The notes: a model not told the origin generated them from the letters alone. A stretch of DNA of 64,000 nucleotides from Lactobacillus sp. LL6 (GCF_007570935.1 NZ_VLLR01000001.1:930001-994000), one strand, 5' to 3'. Counted from the first letter of the stretch, positions 25,007-34,807 are shown. Made by a program: numbers and translations.

Positions 25007-25897
25007 TTATTCAAACTGCTTTTTCAAAATATCAAAAAAACTCTCAACATAATAACCAGAATTATCAGCTTTCCAAAAAGCATAATATTTCTGCTCCATT
25101 TTTTCTCCACCATTATAAAGCGGTAAACTAATCACCTCAGAATTATGAGGTATTTGATCTTTAGTGCGATTATTTATTACTAGATAACCTTGACATAAAG
25201 TAACCATTAAAAACGCCTGTTCATAAGTATTAGTAATTAAAAAATCCCCTCCAACTCCCAAAATATCACGATAATAATATTCTTCATCAGCTTGTTCACT
25301 TGGACTCACTACTAAAATACAAGGTAAATCTACTAAATCCTTCATTTGTATTTTTGTTTGATTAAAATCTACCAGCTTCTTATTAACTACAACTTCAAAG
25401 CCACTTGTAATTAAAAATTTATTTATATATTTTTCAGATGGCGCACGCCTTAAATCATTCAATGCAATATCCAGCTTATTATCTTCAAGGGCAAGATACA
25501 ATTTTTCGTGACTACCATTTGTAATATTCAACTTAATATCTGGATATTCTTTTGAGAATTCTTCAACTGCCTTTAAGAATTCCCTGGTACCAAAATTACG
25601 TAAATAACCTGCATGTAAAACATACGGTTCAATTTTTTGATTACCTATTTTTTGAGTTTCTTCAATCAATATTTCTACGTTATTTAAAACATCTTGACTA
25701 TGATTATAAAAATATTTTCCAGCTTTAGTTAAAGTGAAACTTCGTCCCTTTCTTTCTAAAAGTTGAGTTCCAAGCATTGCTTCTAACTCTTTAATTTGCT
25801 GAGAAATAGCAGGTTGAGAAATATTACATTCTTCAGCCGCTTTGGTAAAGTTTTTGTTTTTAACCACTGCAATAAAATATTTGATTTGATTAAACAT
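25007..25897 (-). CDS. LysR-family transcriptional regulator
   Basis: This 296-aa LysR-type regulator has a canonical HTH (FIAVVKNKNFTKAAEECNIS then QPAISQQIKELE) and a periplasmic-binding-like effector domain. It belongs to a different branch from the three other LysR proteins here. The upstream region lacks the AGTATGC-type operator, so it probably controls other targets, possibly the divergently oriented or neighbouring NmrA/SDR genes. Confidence 0.92.
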   Translation of the reverse strand: MFNQIKYFIAVVKNKNFTKAAEECNISQPAISQQIKELEAMLGTQLLERKGRSFTLTKAGKYFYNHSQDVLNNVEILIEETQKIGNQKIEPYVLHAGYLRNFGTREFLKAVEEFSKEYPDIKLNITNGSHEKLYLALEDNKLDIALNDLRRAPSEKYINKFLITSGFEVVVNKKLVDFNQTKIQMKDLVDLPCILVVSPSEQADEEYYYRDILGVGGDFLITNTYEQAFLMVTLCQGYLVINNRTKDQIPHNSEVISLPLYNGGEKMEQKYYAFWKADNSGYYVESFFDILKKQFE

Positions 25898-25956
25898 AAT
25901 TACTCCTAATTAAAGTATCTTTACTAATTATTCTACTTTTAATATTTAATAAACAC

Positions 25957-25985
25957 AAAAAAACGATCAATACTGATCGTTTTTA
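25957..25985 (-). terminator. Intrinsic terminator after the esterase gene
   Basis: AAAACGATCA and TGATCGTTTT pair, with a T-tract on the minus strand. Confidence 0.9.
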
Positions 25986-26900
25986 TTACTTAAACAATTT
26001 ACTTCCATAATATTGAATAATTTTTGCCATTGTTGGAGCATCATGATTACCACCAATTTGTTCATAATATTCAATTTTATTTTTAAATTGTGGTAATTTT
26101 TTCATTGCGTTAATTTGTGGACTCATTGAGGACTTGGTTCCATCATCTTGACCGACACCAGCTAAAATCTTAAAAGATAATTTTGGGTATTTCTTTGCTT
26201 CTTGTGCTAAAACTTGCGCTGTCTTAGCAGGTTCACTTGCACCACCATCAGAAGCTACAGTCCATGAATCACCCGCCATTGGTACAAAGTATTTAAAATA
26301 TGGCAAATCATATTGAAATACATACCATGTTGTGATCGATCCCATTGAAAATCCTCCAAATGCTCTATGTGCACGTGATTTTCTCAAAGCAGATTTAGAA
26401 GTATTTGTAGTATAAGTTTTATATTTCTTTTCTACTGCTGGAATTAAATCCTGAACTAGTTCATTTTTTGCAAATCTCCTATTTAATGGATCATCACTAT
26501 AATAATTTGATGAAACTTGCTTTTCAGTTGGATAATATGTAGGAAAAACTACAATTGTATTTTTTAGCTTTCCTTGATCACTTAGCTTATCAAAAGTTTG
26601 TTTAAAATTTCCTTCCTTGTATAAAAGTGATCGTCCATTATTAACCTCAGTGGATCCATGAAGTAAGTACAAAATATTATGTTTCTGATTTTTCTTATAA
26701 TTTTTTGGTAAGTAGACAATCGCTTGCTTTGTTACCTTCTTACTATTGTATGTAGTACGATAAGATAAAACTTCACTTTTACTTTGCTTGCTTGAATTAG
26801 ACATTGCATCTGTTTTTGAAGAATTAGATTGATTAACACATCCTGCAATTAAAGCAGAAAAAGCTGCTACCATTACAATCATCCATTTCTTTTTCTTCAT
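25986..26900 (-). CDS. Esterase lipoprotein (esterase D/feruloyl-esterase-like)
   Basis: This 304-aa protein has a lipoprotein signal (MIVMVAAFSALIAGC) and a Ser-rich linker. An alpha/beta-hydrolase domain of the Esterase family (PF00756) follows: YLPKNYKKNQKHNILYLLHG, nucleophile elbow GGFSMGS, and a C-terminal IGGNHDAPTMA with the catalytic His. It is probably surface-anchored and releases acyl groups such as phenolic acids. It lies downstream of an exported flavodoxin and a GRP carrier in one operon, suggesting linked processing and uptake, which is inference. Confidence 0.85.
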   Translation of the reverse strand: MKKKKWMIVMVAAFSALIAGCVNQSNSSKTDAMSNSSKQSKSEVLSYRTTYNSKKVTKQAIVYLPKNYKKNQKHNILYLLHGSTEVNNGRSLLYKEGNFKQTFDKLSDQGKLKNTIVVFPTYYPTEKQVSSNYYSDDPLNRRFAKNELVQDLIPAVEKKYKTYTTNTSKSALRKSRAHRAFGGFSMGSITTWYVFQYDLPYFKYFVPMAGDSWTVASDGGASEPAKTAQVLAQEAKKYPKLSFKILAGVGQDDGTKSSMSPQINAMKKLPQFKNKIEYYEQIGGNHDAPTMAKIIQYYGSKLFK

Positions 26901-26922
26901 CTAATCACCTACTTTTAATCAC

Positions 26923-27540
26923 CTACTTTAGTAGTCCAAGATTATTGAGCCATGAACGTACCTCCCTTTTATTGTTATCATAGCGAATACCATTTTTAAA
27001 AGTAGCACCATCATTTTGCGCCATACGACGAATATACTTTTCAGATGGACCAATTGGTGTACTCATACTTGTAGTAAATGGAATTACTGTTTTCCCCTTG
27101 AAATCATATTTATCAAATAGAGTTTCAATAAGCATTGGTGGTCTTTGCCACCAAGTTGGATAACCAATAAGGATAATTTGATATTTATTTAAATTAGGGA
27201 TATTAGTTTTAAGTGCTGGATGAATATTGTTACGACGTTCACGATCCCCTCTTCTGGCTGCACTATCATAATCACCGTAAGGTTTTTCCGGCTCTAAGCG
27301 AAGCATATCAGCTCCAGTTTCTTTTTTGATATATTCCGCTGCTTCTTTAGTTGTACCAGTTAAAGAAAAGTACAAAATCAAAGTTTTATTATTAGATTTG
27401 CTCATTTTTTCAGTCCTGCTTGAATTAGTTGTAGAACTTGTAGTTTTGGTTTTCGAATTAGAACAAGCAGTTATAATTCCAACTATTAAAACCAGTCCGA
27501 CAATTAAACTTAATTTTTTCCAAATTTTTATAAAACTCAT
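26923..27540 (-). CDS. Exported flavodoxin-fold lipoprotein
   Basis: This 205-aa protein has a lipoprotein signal (LIVGLVLIVGIITAC), a Ser/Thr linker and a flavodoxin domain with LILYFSLTGTTKEAAE and GYPTWWQRPPM. It is very similar to the secreted protein at 14171-14782, including the DYDSAARRGDRERRNNIHPA segment. It starts 5 nt after the GRP carrier gene, so translation is probably coupled. The redox partner is unknown. Confidence 0.86.
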   Translation of the reverse strand: MSFIKIWKKLSLIVGLVLIVGIITACSNSKTKTTSSTTNSSRTEKMSKSNNKTLILYFSLTGTTKEAAEYIKKETGADMLRLEPEKPYGDYDSAARRGDRERRNNIHPALKTNIPNLNKYQIILIGYPTWWQRPPMLIETLFDKYDFKGKTVIPFTTSMSTPIGPSEKYIRRMAQNDGATFKNGIRYDNNKREVRSWLNNLGLLK

Positions 27541-27545
27541 CCTTT

Positions 27546-28388
27546 CTAAATTACAGCTCCAATCACAATAAGTACTAACCCGATTAAAGTAGATACTAAT
27601 TCTTTTCCATGTTTATATTCACCTAAGATTGTCATTCCACCAACAGTTGAAATAATTACACTCAATTGACTATAAATAAATGCACTTGTAACACCGTTAG
27701 CTTGAGCAGAAATAATATAAGTATAGGCACCGATTCCAAAGGCTAATCCTGCTAAAACATCCAGCCAACTTGCTCTTTGAGTAAATGTTTTAGTTTGTTT
27801 AGAACATATAATATATAAGACTGCTCCAATTAAAATACCAATCATTTGTGGCAAGAACAAACTTTGAGCACTTGCAGTGACCGCTTTTGGAAATGCAGAA
27901 TAGATCCAATAACCAACTGATGTAAACAATAGGAACAATAAATCTCGTGGAGTTATTTTTTCAGTATCAGAATTTTTACTTACTGCAGTTAAAGCAACTC
28001 CCACAATAATCAAAATTAAAGCCAAAATACCAAGCACATACTGATTAATACCTTTCCATTCACCAAATATTATTGCTCCAATGATTGTATTACCAACTAA
28101 TTGAAAACCAGTAGATATTGGCATGGTTTTGCTTACGCCGATTCTAGTAAATGAGATAAATTGACCAATTTGTCCAATCGTCCAAAATGCCCCAGAAATC
28201 AACGATAAAATAAATATTCTTGAATCCATTGCTGGATGTTGCAGAATAGTTACGATAATTCCAACCAAAGTTGCACCAATTCCTACTCCTAGAATTTGAT
28301 TTGCTGGCTGACTATTTTTTACTTTTCTTACAATTAAAGGAATTATTCCCCATCCAATTGCTGGAAGAAGTGCTAATAATACATTCAT
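27546..28388 (-). CDS. GRP-family sugar (glucose/ribose) uptake protein
   Basis: This 280-aa membrane protein has ten predicted helices. The GRP/GlcU/RbsU family start is MNVLLALLPAIGWGIIPLIV. Members are proton-coupled glucose or ribose transporters (TC 2.A.7.5). It is the first gene of an operon with an exported flavodoxin and an esterase, behind the LysR-type promoter at 28435-28503, so the carried substrate may not be a simple sugar. Confidence 0.85.
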   Translation of the reverse strand: MNVLLALLPAIGWGIIPLIVRKVKNSQPANQILGVGIGATLVGIIVTILQHPAMDSRIFILSLISGAFWTIGQIGQFISFTRIGVSKTMPISTGFQLVGNTIIGAIIFGEWKGINQYVLGILALILIIVGVALTAVSKNSDTEKITPRDLLFLLFTSVGYWIYSAFPKAVTASAQSLFLPQMIGILIGAVLYIICSKQTKTFTQRASWLDVLAGLAFGIGAYTYIISAQANGVTSAFIYSQLSVIISTVGGMTILGEYKHGKELVSTLIGLVLIVIGAVI

Positions 28389-28434
28389 TTTTCTACCTCT
28401 TAAAATCTTTCAACTTCTTTTACTTGATGAACTT

Positions 28435-28503
28435 AGTATATAAGCTTCTTCGCTATAAAAAAATTACTACTTTTTTATGCTAGTATGCACTAAGCGTATA
28501 AAA
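28435..28503 (-). promoter_or_regulatory. LysR-type promoter/operator of the GRP-flavodoxin-esterase operon
   Basis: TATACT (28435-28440), 17 bp, TTTTTT (28458-28463), AA, 16 nt, then TAGTATGC-N7-GTATAAAA (28481-28503). The promoter-proximal half-site is perfect; the distal half is degenerate. The geometry is that of the other six promoters. Confidence 0.65.
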
Positions 28504-28516
28504 AATTTCCCCAAAA

Positions 28517-28541
28517 TAAAAAATGGGTTAAACCCATTTTT
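28517..28541 (-). terminator. Intrinsic terminator after the MFS gene
   Basis: AAAAAATGGGTT and AACCCATTTTT pair, with a minus-strand T-tract. Confidence 0.9.
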
Positions 28542-28545
28542 CTCA

Positions 28546-29892
28546 TTATTCATGTGGTCCGTGGAATATATTGATTGCCGCTAAAATCATTGGAATAGCT
28601 AAAATAACCATCCAAAACTGTGCTCGATCAATACTTAATGCAGGTGCAGATATGGATGCTACTAATCCTGAAACAATAGATAATCCTACTGCACCACCAA
28701 TTTGGTGAACTGTATTTACAACTCCAGAAGCAGCCCCTGCAATATCATCATCAACACCAGCTACACCCGCGACTGTCATTGGTGACATTAACAGACCTTG
28801 TCCTAATCCAATCAAAACCATTGGAATAGCAACTCCAATAACATATCCTGAGCCAATTCCTAAAATCGCACCTAAAATAAGACCAGCTGTGTCTAAAATT
28901 GCACCAACAAAGAGTACTAAAGCATTAGAATATTTAAAAGTAAGTTTTGCAACAAAAAGTGAAATAATAAATTGTACTACTGTTAATGGTAAAAATCCAA
29001 TAGCTGCTATAAGTGGTGTCATTCCAAATACCTTTTGCATAGCTTGAGGCATTAAGAAGAAGTATGACATACTAATTCCTAACATAAAGAATCTAGCAAC
29101 CAAAGCACTTGCTCTTTGATTATCTTTAAAAATTACTAATGGCATCAATGGATTTTCAACTTTACGTTCAATTAAAACAAATGCGACTAAAGATACAATT
29201 GTTAAAATAATTGCAGTAGTTCTAAAGCTAGTAGCATTAATACTATAAACTAAGCTACTAAAACCAATTACTGAAGTAATTGCACCCCACCAGTCAATTT
29301 TACTATCAGTATCAAGTTCTTGAGTTGGGTGAACATATTTAAGTGACATGAAAATTAAGATAAATCCCATAATCATATCTAAATAAAAACCGTTTCTCCA
29401 AGTTGAATAACTTGAAATAATACCACCAACAATTAATCCTAAACTACTACCAATTCCAGCAGTTGCACCATAATATGCAATAGCTTGGGTTAATTGTTTT
29501 CCTTGATAATAATCCATTAATAAAGCTAAAGTTGCTGGAGCTAAAAATGCGCCACCTACACCTTGCAAGGCTCTCATTGCTATTAACATCCCTGAATTAA
29601 GTGAAATTCCTACCAATAAAGATGCAACAGTAAAAACAATTAATCCAATAAGTAAAACTTTACGTCTACCAAGCATATCACCTAATCTTGCACCAAGTGA
29701 TAAAAATCCTCCAAAAGTCAAAGCATAAGCATTACTTACCCATGAAACCATTACATTGCTCATATGCAATTCTTGACTAATTTGAACTGTACTGGTAAAT
29801 ACCAGTGAATTATTTAATAGAATTAAAAAGTAGCTTATTAATACAATTGGCAAAATTATACCAAACTTTGTTTTCTTCTCTGTTATTTCCAC
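28546..29892 (-). CDS. MFS multidrug efflux transporter (DHA2/EmrB-QacA type)
   Basis: This protein of about 448 aa has 12-14 predicted membrane helices. The MFS motif A variant is GARLGDMLGRRKVLLIG and motif C-like glycine-rich segments are present. DHA2 pumps export drugs and toxic organics by proton antiport. A GTG at 29892 is preferred: AAGGAAG lies eight bases upstream. Other in-frame ATGs overlap that ribosome site. It is divergent from lysR (30018) with a 25-bp palindrome between them. Confidence 0.9.
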   Translation of the reverse strand: MEITEKKTKFGIILPIVLISYFLILLNNSLVFTSTVQISQELHMSNVMVSWVSNAYALTFGGFLSLGARLGDMLGRRKVLLIGLIVFTVASLLVGISLNSGMLIAMRALQGVGGAFLAPATLALLMDYYQGKQLTQAIAYYGATAGIGSSLGLIVGGIISSYSTWRNGFYLDMIMGFILIFMSLKYVHPTQELDTDSKIDWWGAITSVIGFSSLVYSINATSFRTTAIILTIVSLVAFVLIERKVENPLMPLVIFKDNQRASALVARFFMLGISMSYFFLMPQAMQKVFGMTPLIAAIGFLPLTVVQFIISLFVAKLTFKYSNALVLFVGAILDTAGLILGAILGIGSGYVIGVAIPMVLIGLGQGLLMSPMTVAGVAGVDDDIAGAASGVVNTVHQIGGAVGLSIVSGLVASISAPALSIDRAQFWMVILAIPMILAAINIFHGPHE

Positions 29893-29934
29893 GTTTTTTC
29901 TTCCTTTCATCTTATTTTTCAACTTTCGTTTATA

Positions 29935-30004
29935 AGTTTATTATTATTGCTCCAACTTGAAAATTACTTAATTTATATGCTAGATTACGTATGACGTAAT
30001 CTAG
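29935..30004 (-). promoter_or_regulatory. LysR-type promoter with a variant operator (MFS/lysR)
   Basis: TAAACT (29935-29940), 17 bp, TTTTCA (29958-29963), AA, 16 nt, then AGATTAC-N7-GTAATCT (29982-30002), extended to a perfect palindrome with 11-bp arms (29980-30004). Spacing is identical to the AGTATGC set, but the sequence differs. It ends 13 bp before the lysR ATG, implying autoregulation. Confidence 0.75.
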
Positions 30005-30017
30005 AAAGGAAAACAAA

Positions 30018-30899
30018 ATGATTGAAAATTACCTTTTACAATACTTAGTTACTTTTGCGGAAAGTGGCTCATTATCTGCAGCCAGCAAAAAATTGCATAT
30101 CAGTGCTGCAAGTGTTAGTCGCGGGCTTAAAAAGCTTGAAAACCAACTTGATACTCCCCTTTTTACTCATAATCCACAACGTTTAACTCTTACTTCTGCT
30201 GGTAAATATGCAGTTTTAGAAGCTAAAAAAATACTAACTGCCGAAAAACAGTTTCCACAATTAGTTAAAAATTATTATCAAAAAGAAAACACTTTGACAG
30301 TAGCTACTAGTTTACCTGCGCCAATAATATTGCTGAATTCATCTAACATTAATTTAGAAAAAAAGTTAATCTCTCCTAATAATATCCAACAAAATTTACT
30401 TTCTCATGAATACAGTGTTATTTTTTCAAATCAAGAAATTCAAACAACTAATATTGAATCAAAATTTATTATAAAAGAGTCACTTTCTGTAATGCTTACT
30501 CCCTATAATTCGTTATATGGGAATAATACAGTTACTTTTCAAGATCTTTCTAGTAATGAATTTATAGTTCTTAGTAATTTAGGCCCATGGAAAACTATTA
30601 TTGAACAAAATATCTTACATGCAAAATTTATTTATCAAAATAGCTTAGAATCATTTAACGAACTAATTCAATATTCAAACTTCCCATTATTTGCAACAAA
30701 TTTAAGCTTAAATTCTCCTTGTTTCTTTAAAAATACTAAAAGAAAAATTATTCCTATAACAAATCCAGAAGCTAGTCTAAATATTTATGCTACTTATCTC
30801 AAATCTGATAAAACTCAAGTTGCTCCAATTATTCATCAAATTTCAGAGAATGCAAAAAAAGCCGACGAATTATATTCATCGACTCTAAAAATGCAATAA
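30018..30899 (+). CDS. LysR-family transcriptional regulator of the MFS pump
   Basis: This 293-aa LysR protein is related to the tandem pair at 15.8-17.6 kb over the whole length (TLTSAGKYAVLEAKKILTAE, FNELIQYSNFPLFATNLSL). The recognition helix differs (ISAASVSRGLKKLE instead of ITQPSVTRGMKQLE), in keeping with its different palindrome. It is transcribed divergently from the MFS gene. The inducer is unknown. Confidence 0.92.
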   Translation: MIENYLLQYLVTFAESGSLSAASKKLHISAASVSRGLKKLENQLDTPLFTHNPQRLTLTSAGKYAVLEAKKILTAEKQFPQLVKNYYQKENTLTVATSLPAPIILLNSSNINLEKKLISPNNIQQNLLSHEYSVIFSNQEIQTTNIESKFIIKESLSVMLTPYNSLYGNNTVTFQDLSSNEFIVLSNLGPWKTIIEQNILHAKFIYQNSLESFNELIQYSNFPLFATNLSLNSPCFFKNTKRKIIPITNPEASLNIYATYLKSDKTQVAPIIHQISENAKKADELYSSTLKMQ

Positions 30900-30946
30900 T
30901 AATTTTTTATAAGTTTTTAGCAAAGAACGGGTTAATGTAATGAATA

Positions 30947-31765
30947 CTATTTCAAAATATATCTTTCAATCAAACTTAATACTTCAGTATTTTGTGGAAG
31001 GGCTGAATGCTGGGCTAATCTACCTGTCACAGTAATTTGGGTATAGTGCTTAACCTGCCCTTGATAGATAAATTTTCCAGCTTCTACACTACTAACTGGA
31101 ACTAAACCATCTGCCACATAATTTTGAGTACCGGCAACAGAATACATAATTAGGTTTTCAGGTAAATTTTTTCGATTTTTGATAAAGTCTTGTAACATTT
31201 GGGTGGGACGATTTCGAGTTTCTGCAAAATTATATGGACTACCAATAGTCATTAAGCGCGTAATTTTTACATTATCATTTTTATAATAATTTTCTAAAAA
31301 AGCTGTATAAATAAGACCGCCATTAGAATGGCCAATACCTCTAAAGTTATTAAAATCATAACGTAACTTTAACTGTCTGAAAGCACGATTAAACATTTTA
31401 GCTTGACTTCTTATATTATTATAGCCATCTCTATTATTTTCAAAACCAACTACAATAAAAGGTTCTAAATCTCCTGACTTAACAGCACCACTATATTGGA
31501 TAGTGCCATCATTCATTACTTTAACCTTTAATAAACTATGATTAGTTTGAGTACGTTCATTAATCGTTCTGACCAAAGCATCAAATCGATTAACACTAGC
31601 ACTGGAACCTGGAATCATAATAATAGGAGTTAATCGGGAATCATGCCGTTTTTGTAAATCTTGAACATTTTTCTTTGACCAAATCCCTGTCGGGATTGCT
31701 AACAAAATTATCGCAGCAAAAATCATAATGATAAGCAAATAACGAATTTTATTTTCTCTCATCAT
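30947..31765 (-). CDS. DUF915 alpha/beta hydrolase, membrane-anchored
   Basis: This 272-aa protein has an N-terminal membrane anchor or signal (YLLIIMIFAAIILLAIPTG) and a DUF915 alpha/beta-hydrolase domain with the nucleophile elbow GHSNGG. The C-terminal AQHSALPQN carries the probable catalytic His. It overlaps the end of the PTS EIIC gene by 17 nt, so the two are translationally coupled. The substrate is unknown; the arrangement suggests processing of a compound taken up by that permease. Confidence 0.82.
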   Translation of the reverse strand: MMRENKIRYLLIIMIFAAIILLAIPTGIWSKKNVQDLQKRHDSRLTPIIMIPGSSASVNRFDALVRTINERTQTNHSLLKVKVMNDGTIQYSGAVKSGDLEPFIVVGFENNRDGYNNIRSQAKMFNRAFRQLKLRYDFNNFRGIGHSNGGLIYTAFLENYYKNDNVKITRLMTIGSPYNFAETRNRPTQMLQDFIKNRKNLPENLIMYSVAGTQNYVADGLVPVSSVEAGKFIYQGQVKHYTQITVTGRLAQHSALPQNTEVLSLIERYILK

Positions 31766-33011
31766 CTGTCACCTCTTTATTGATTTTAGCTACTTGGTTG
31801 GCCAATTTTACAAATGGAAGATAAATTAATATATCCAAGATTAATAAAAATAGCGAATATACAAGCATAGTTATATTACCTCCGCTACCTACAAACGGCA
31901 CCAATATTCCAGGGGTTCCTTCCAAAACAGGATATACAATTACTGGAATAAGTTTTAAAGCCATTAAAATTCCTGAAATAGTTAAATTTATAATTGGAGT
32001 TAATAAGAATGGAATAAAATAAATAGGATTAAGGATTAAAGGCAAGCCCAAAATCAAAGGCATATTTGCCCCAAAGAATACGGGCATAATACTCCAATTA
32101 GCAACTTTTATAGTACGTTTATTGGTGCTAATTAATAAAATTGCAATAATCAATCCTAGCAATATTCCTGAACCGCCCACTTGTGCAAAACCATTATTCA
32201 AACTATTTGGAGTAAAAGGATATGGTACCTGACCACTTTTATGGTTTAAAACATAATTTAAATTAGCTAAAGATTCATTACTAAATATGTTGGTACTAAA
32301 ATTAAGTGTACCTGCATAACCAATCCATAAACTAAAAGTAGAAATAATTGAGATAATTAAAGATAGCCAATAATTACTATGACGATTAGAAAAAGCTGTC
32401 GCTCCTTCAAAAAAGACAGTATCTAATGAATAAGTTCTAAAAATTGCATATAGAATATGTAAAATAAAGGCTAGCCCAATCATAAGTGAAAACGGTTTCC
32501 AATTTTCTAATATATCGGATCTTTCAGATAAATTTGCCTTGCCTAGTTTTGCAAAAATCAAACCAGTTACATATCCAACAAGAATACCAATAATAAACCA
32601 GTTACTAGTGTAATAACTTGTATCAACTATCATTCTTCTGTTTCTTACAGTATGAAAGAAAATTAATACATAACTTACAACAGCAATAACTTCTGCTAAA
32701 AGACTAGGACTACGGTATATTTTCGCACTTACACTAGCACTAATAACAGCAGCATAAAGGGCCAACAATCTCATTGTTGCACGTTCAATGTCACCAATTA
32801 CAGTTCTAATAAACCATAAATTATCCAGCCAATGATTTATATTTATCATATTACCAATAAAACCGTTAGGATTAAGAATCACCATATTTAAAATCCAAGC
32901 AAAACTTCCCAATAATGCAACTGGAAAAAGGACCATCATTGACCAATTTAACACTTTAATAAATTGACTATTTTCAAATCTAGTTAATAGATCTACCACT
33001 TTTTTATTCAT
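31749..33011 (-). CDS. PTS EIIC component, lactose/cellobiose family, without adjacent EIIA/EIIB
   Basis: This 420-aa EIIC permease has about ten helices (FPVALLGSFAWILNMVIL, WSIMPVFFGANMPLILGLPL then ILNPIYFIPFLL). PTS permeases move sugars with phosphorylation by EIIB. No EIIA or EIIB gene lies nearby, so it depends on distant subunits or works in another mode. It is first in a two-gene unit with the DUF915 hydrolase. Confidence 0.87.
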   Translation of the reverse strand: MNKKVVDLLTRFENSQFIKVLNWSMMVLFPVALLGSFAWILNMVILNPNGFIGNMININHWLDNLWFIRTVIGDIERATMRLLALYAAVISASVSAKIYRSPSLLAEVIAVVSYVLIFFHTVRNRRMIVDTSYYTSNWFIIGILVGYVTGLIFAKLGKANLSERSDILENWKPFSLMIGLAFILHILYAIFRTYSLDTVFFEGATAFSNRHSNYWLSLIISIISTFSLWIGYAGTLNFSTNIFSNESLANLNYVLNHKSGQVPYPFTPNSLNNGFAQVGGSGILLGLIIAILLISTNKRTIKVANWSIMPVFFGANMPLILGLPLILNPIYFIPFLLTPIINLTISGILMALKLIPVIVYPVLEGTPGILVPFVGSGGNITMLVYSLFLLILDILIYLPFVKLANQVAKINKEVTDDERK

Positions 33012-33068
33012 AACTTGCCCCTATCACATTGTTAAATGTTCATGCGATTCTCCTATAGTCTAATTATG

Positions 33069-33095
33069 AAAAAATCGCGCTAATGCGCGATTTTT

Positions 33096-33097
<2 letters not shown>
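33069..33097 (-). terminator. Intrinsic terminator after the SDR gene
   Basis: AAAAAATCGCGC and GCGCGATTTTTTT pair around TAAT, overlapping the last codon region of the SDR gene on the minus strand. Confidence 0.85.
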
Positions 33098-33896
<799 letters not shown>

Positions 33897-33931
33897 TTAA
33901 TTAATTATTTAATTTCAAATTTGTTAAATAT

Positions 33932-33999
33932 AGTATATTAAGATAAAAGCTTTTTTAAAATTACCAAAAATTAATACTAGTATGCATAGTACGCATACT
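33932..33999 (-). promoter_or_regulatory. LysR-type promoter/operator of the SDR gene
   Basis: TATACT (33932-33937), 17 bp, TTTTAA (33955-33960), AA, 16 nt, then a perfect AGTATGC-N7-GCATACT (33979-33999). It is the most distant member of the set, 16 kb from the tandem lysR genes. Confidence 0.78.
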
Positions 34000-34010
34000 T
34001 TTTAATATAT

Positions 34011-34071
34011 AAAAAAGGCAATTATTGAACTACCCATTTCAATTAGGATAATATCAAATAATTACCTTTTA
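34011..34071 (-). terminator. Terminator after the PAP2 gene
   Basis: AAAAAAGG-AATTATT and AATAATTACCTTTT pair around a 30-nt internal region. The T-tract on the minus strand follows the PAP2 stop. Confidence 0.65.
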
Positions 34072-34075
34072 CTTT

Positions 34076-34708
34076 TTATTTATAATCTAATCGCCAATAT
34101 CTATTAAGAATTGGATAAATAATTAGTTCAACTGCTCCTACCCAAGTTAAAGCAAGTGCAACTGATCCACAAACATCAGAAGGATAATGTGCAAATACAT
34201 AAATACGTGAACACATCACAATTATTAACCAAATAATTAATAGAGTATCAATCCATATTCTATGAGTTTTATTTTCCATTACTCTAGGAAGCATAACCAT
34301 AATTATCCAAATAACAATGATTCCCATACCTAAAGTATGTCCACTTGGAAAACTAAAACCATCATCAATTGCTAAATGTTGTACTGGACGTGCTCGTTGA
34401 ACTATATGCTTTACAATGAATCCTACTGCATCTGCACTTACCAAAGTTACCACAAGACTAATCGCCAAAGGACGTCTTTTCTTAAGCCATAAAATAACAG
34501 CTATTAAAAGCATCCATACTAAATCTAGCTTTGGAGCTGCAAGCACAGTTATTTTTAGCATTAAGTTTTGAAGACCTGAAACACTTCTTACCAATCCTTG
34601 GAAGAAACTGTCAAATTGTTCTACCCATGAAGCATGCAGAACAATCGAAACAGCAAAAATCAAGAAAATCGGTAAACCTACATAAATGCTATTTTTAAAT
34701 CTTTTCAT
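34076..34708 (-). CDS. PAP2-family phosphatase
   Basis: This 210-aa membrane phosphatase has the three PAP2 motifs: KHIVQRARP, FPSGHTLG and SRIYVFAHYPSDV. About six helices. Members hydrolyse phosphatidic acid, undecaprenyl pyrophosphate or related lipids at the outer face. The family alone does not decide the substrate; carrier-lipid recycling is one possibility. Confidence 0.93.
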   Translation of the reverse strand: MKRFKNSIYVGLPIFLIFAVSIVLHASWVEQFDSFFQGLVRSVSGLQNLMLKITVLAAPKLDLVWMLLIAVILWLKKRRPLAISLVVTLVSADAVGFIVKHIVQRARPVQHLAIDDGFSFPSGHTLGMGIIVIWIIMVMLPRVMENKTHRIWIDTLLIIWLIIVMCSRIYVFAHYPSDVCGSVALALTWVGAVELIIYPILNRYWRLDYK

Positions 34709-34807
34709 TTACCTTCTCGTTTTCTATTTAATTGACGTTTTTTATTTTATCATCAACAAAAGGCTCTGAAAAGATTAAGAAGCAATTATTTAAAAAAGTC
34801 ACTAAAT

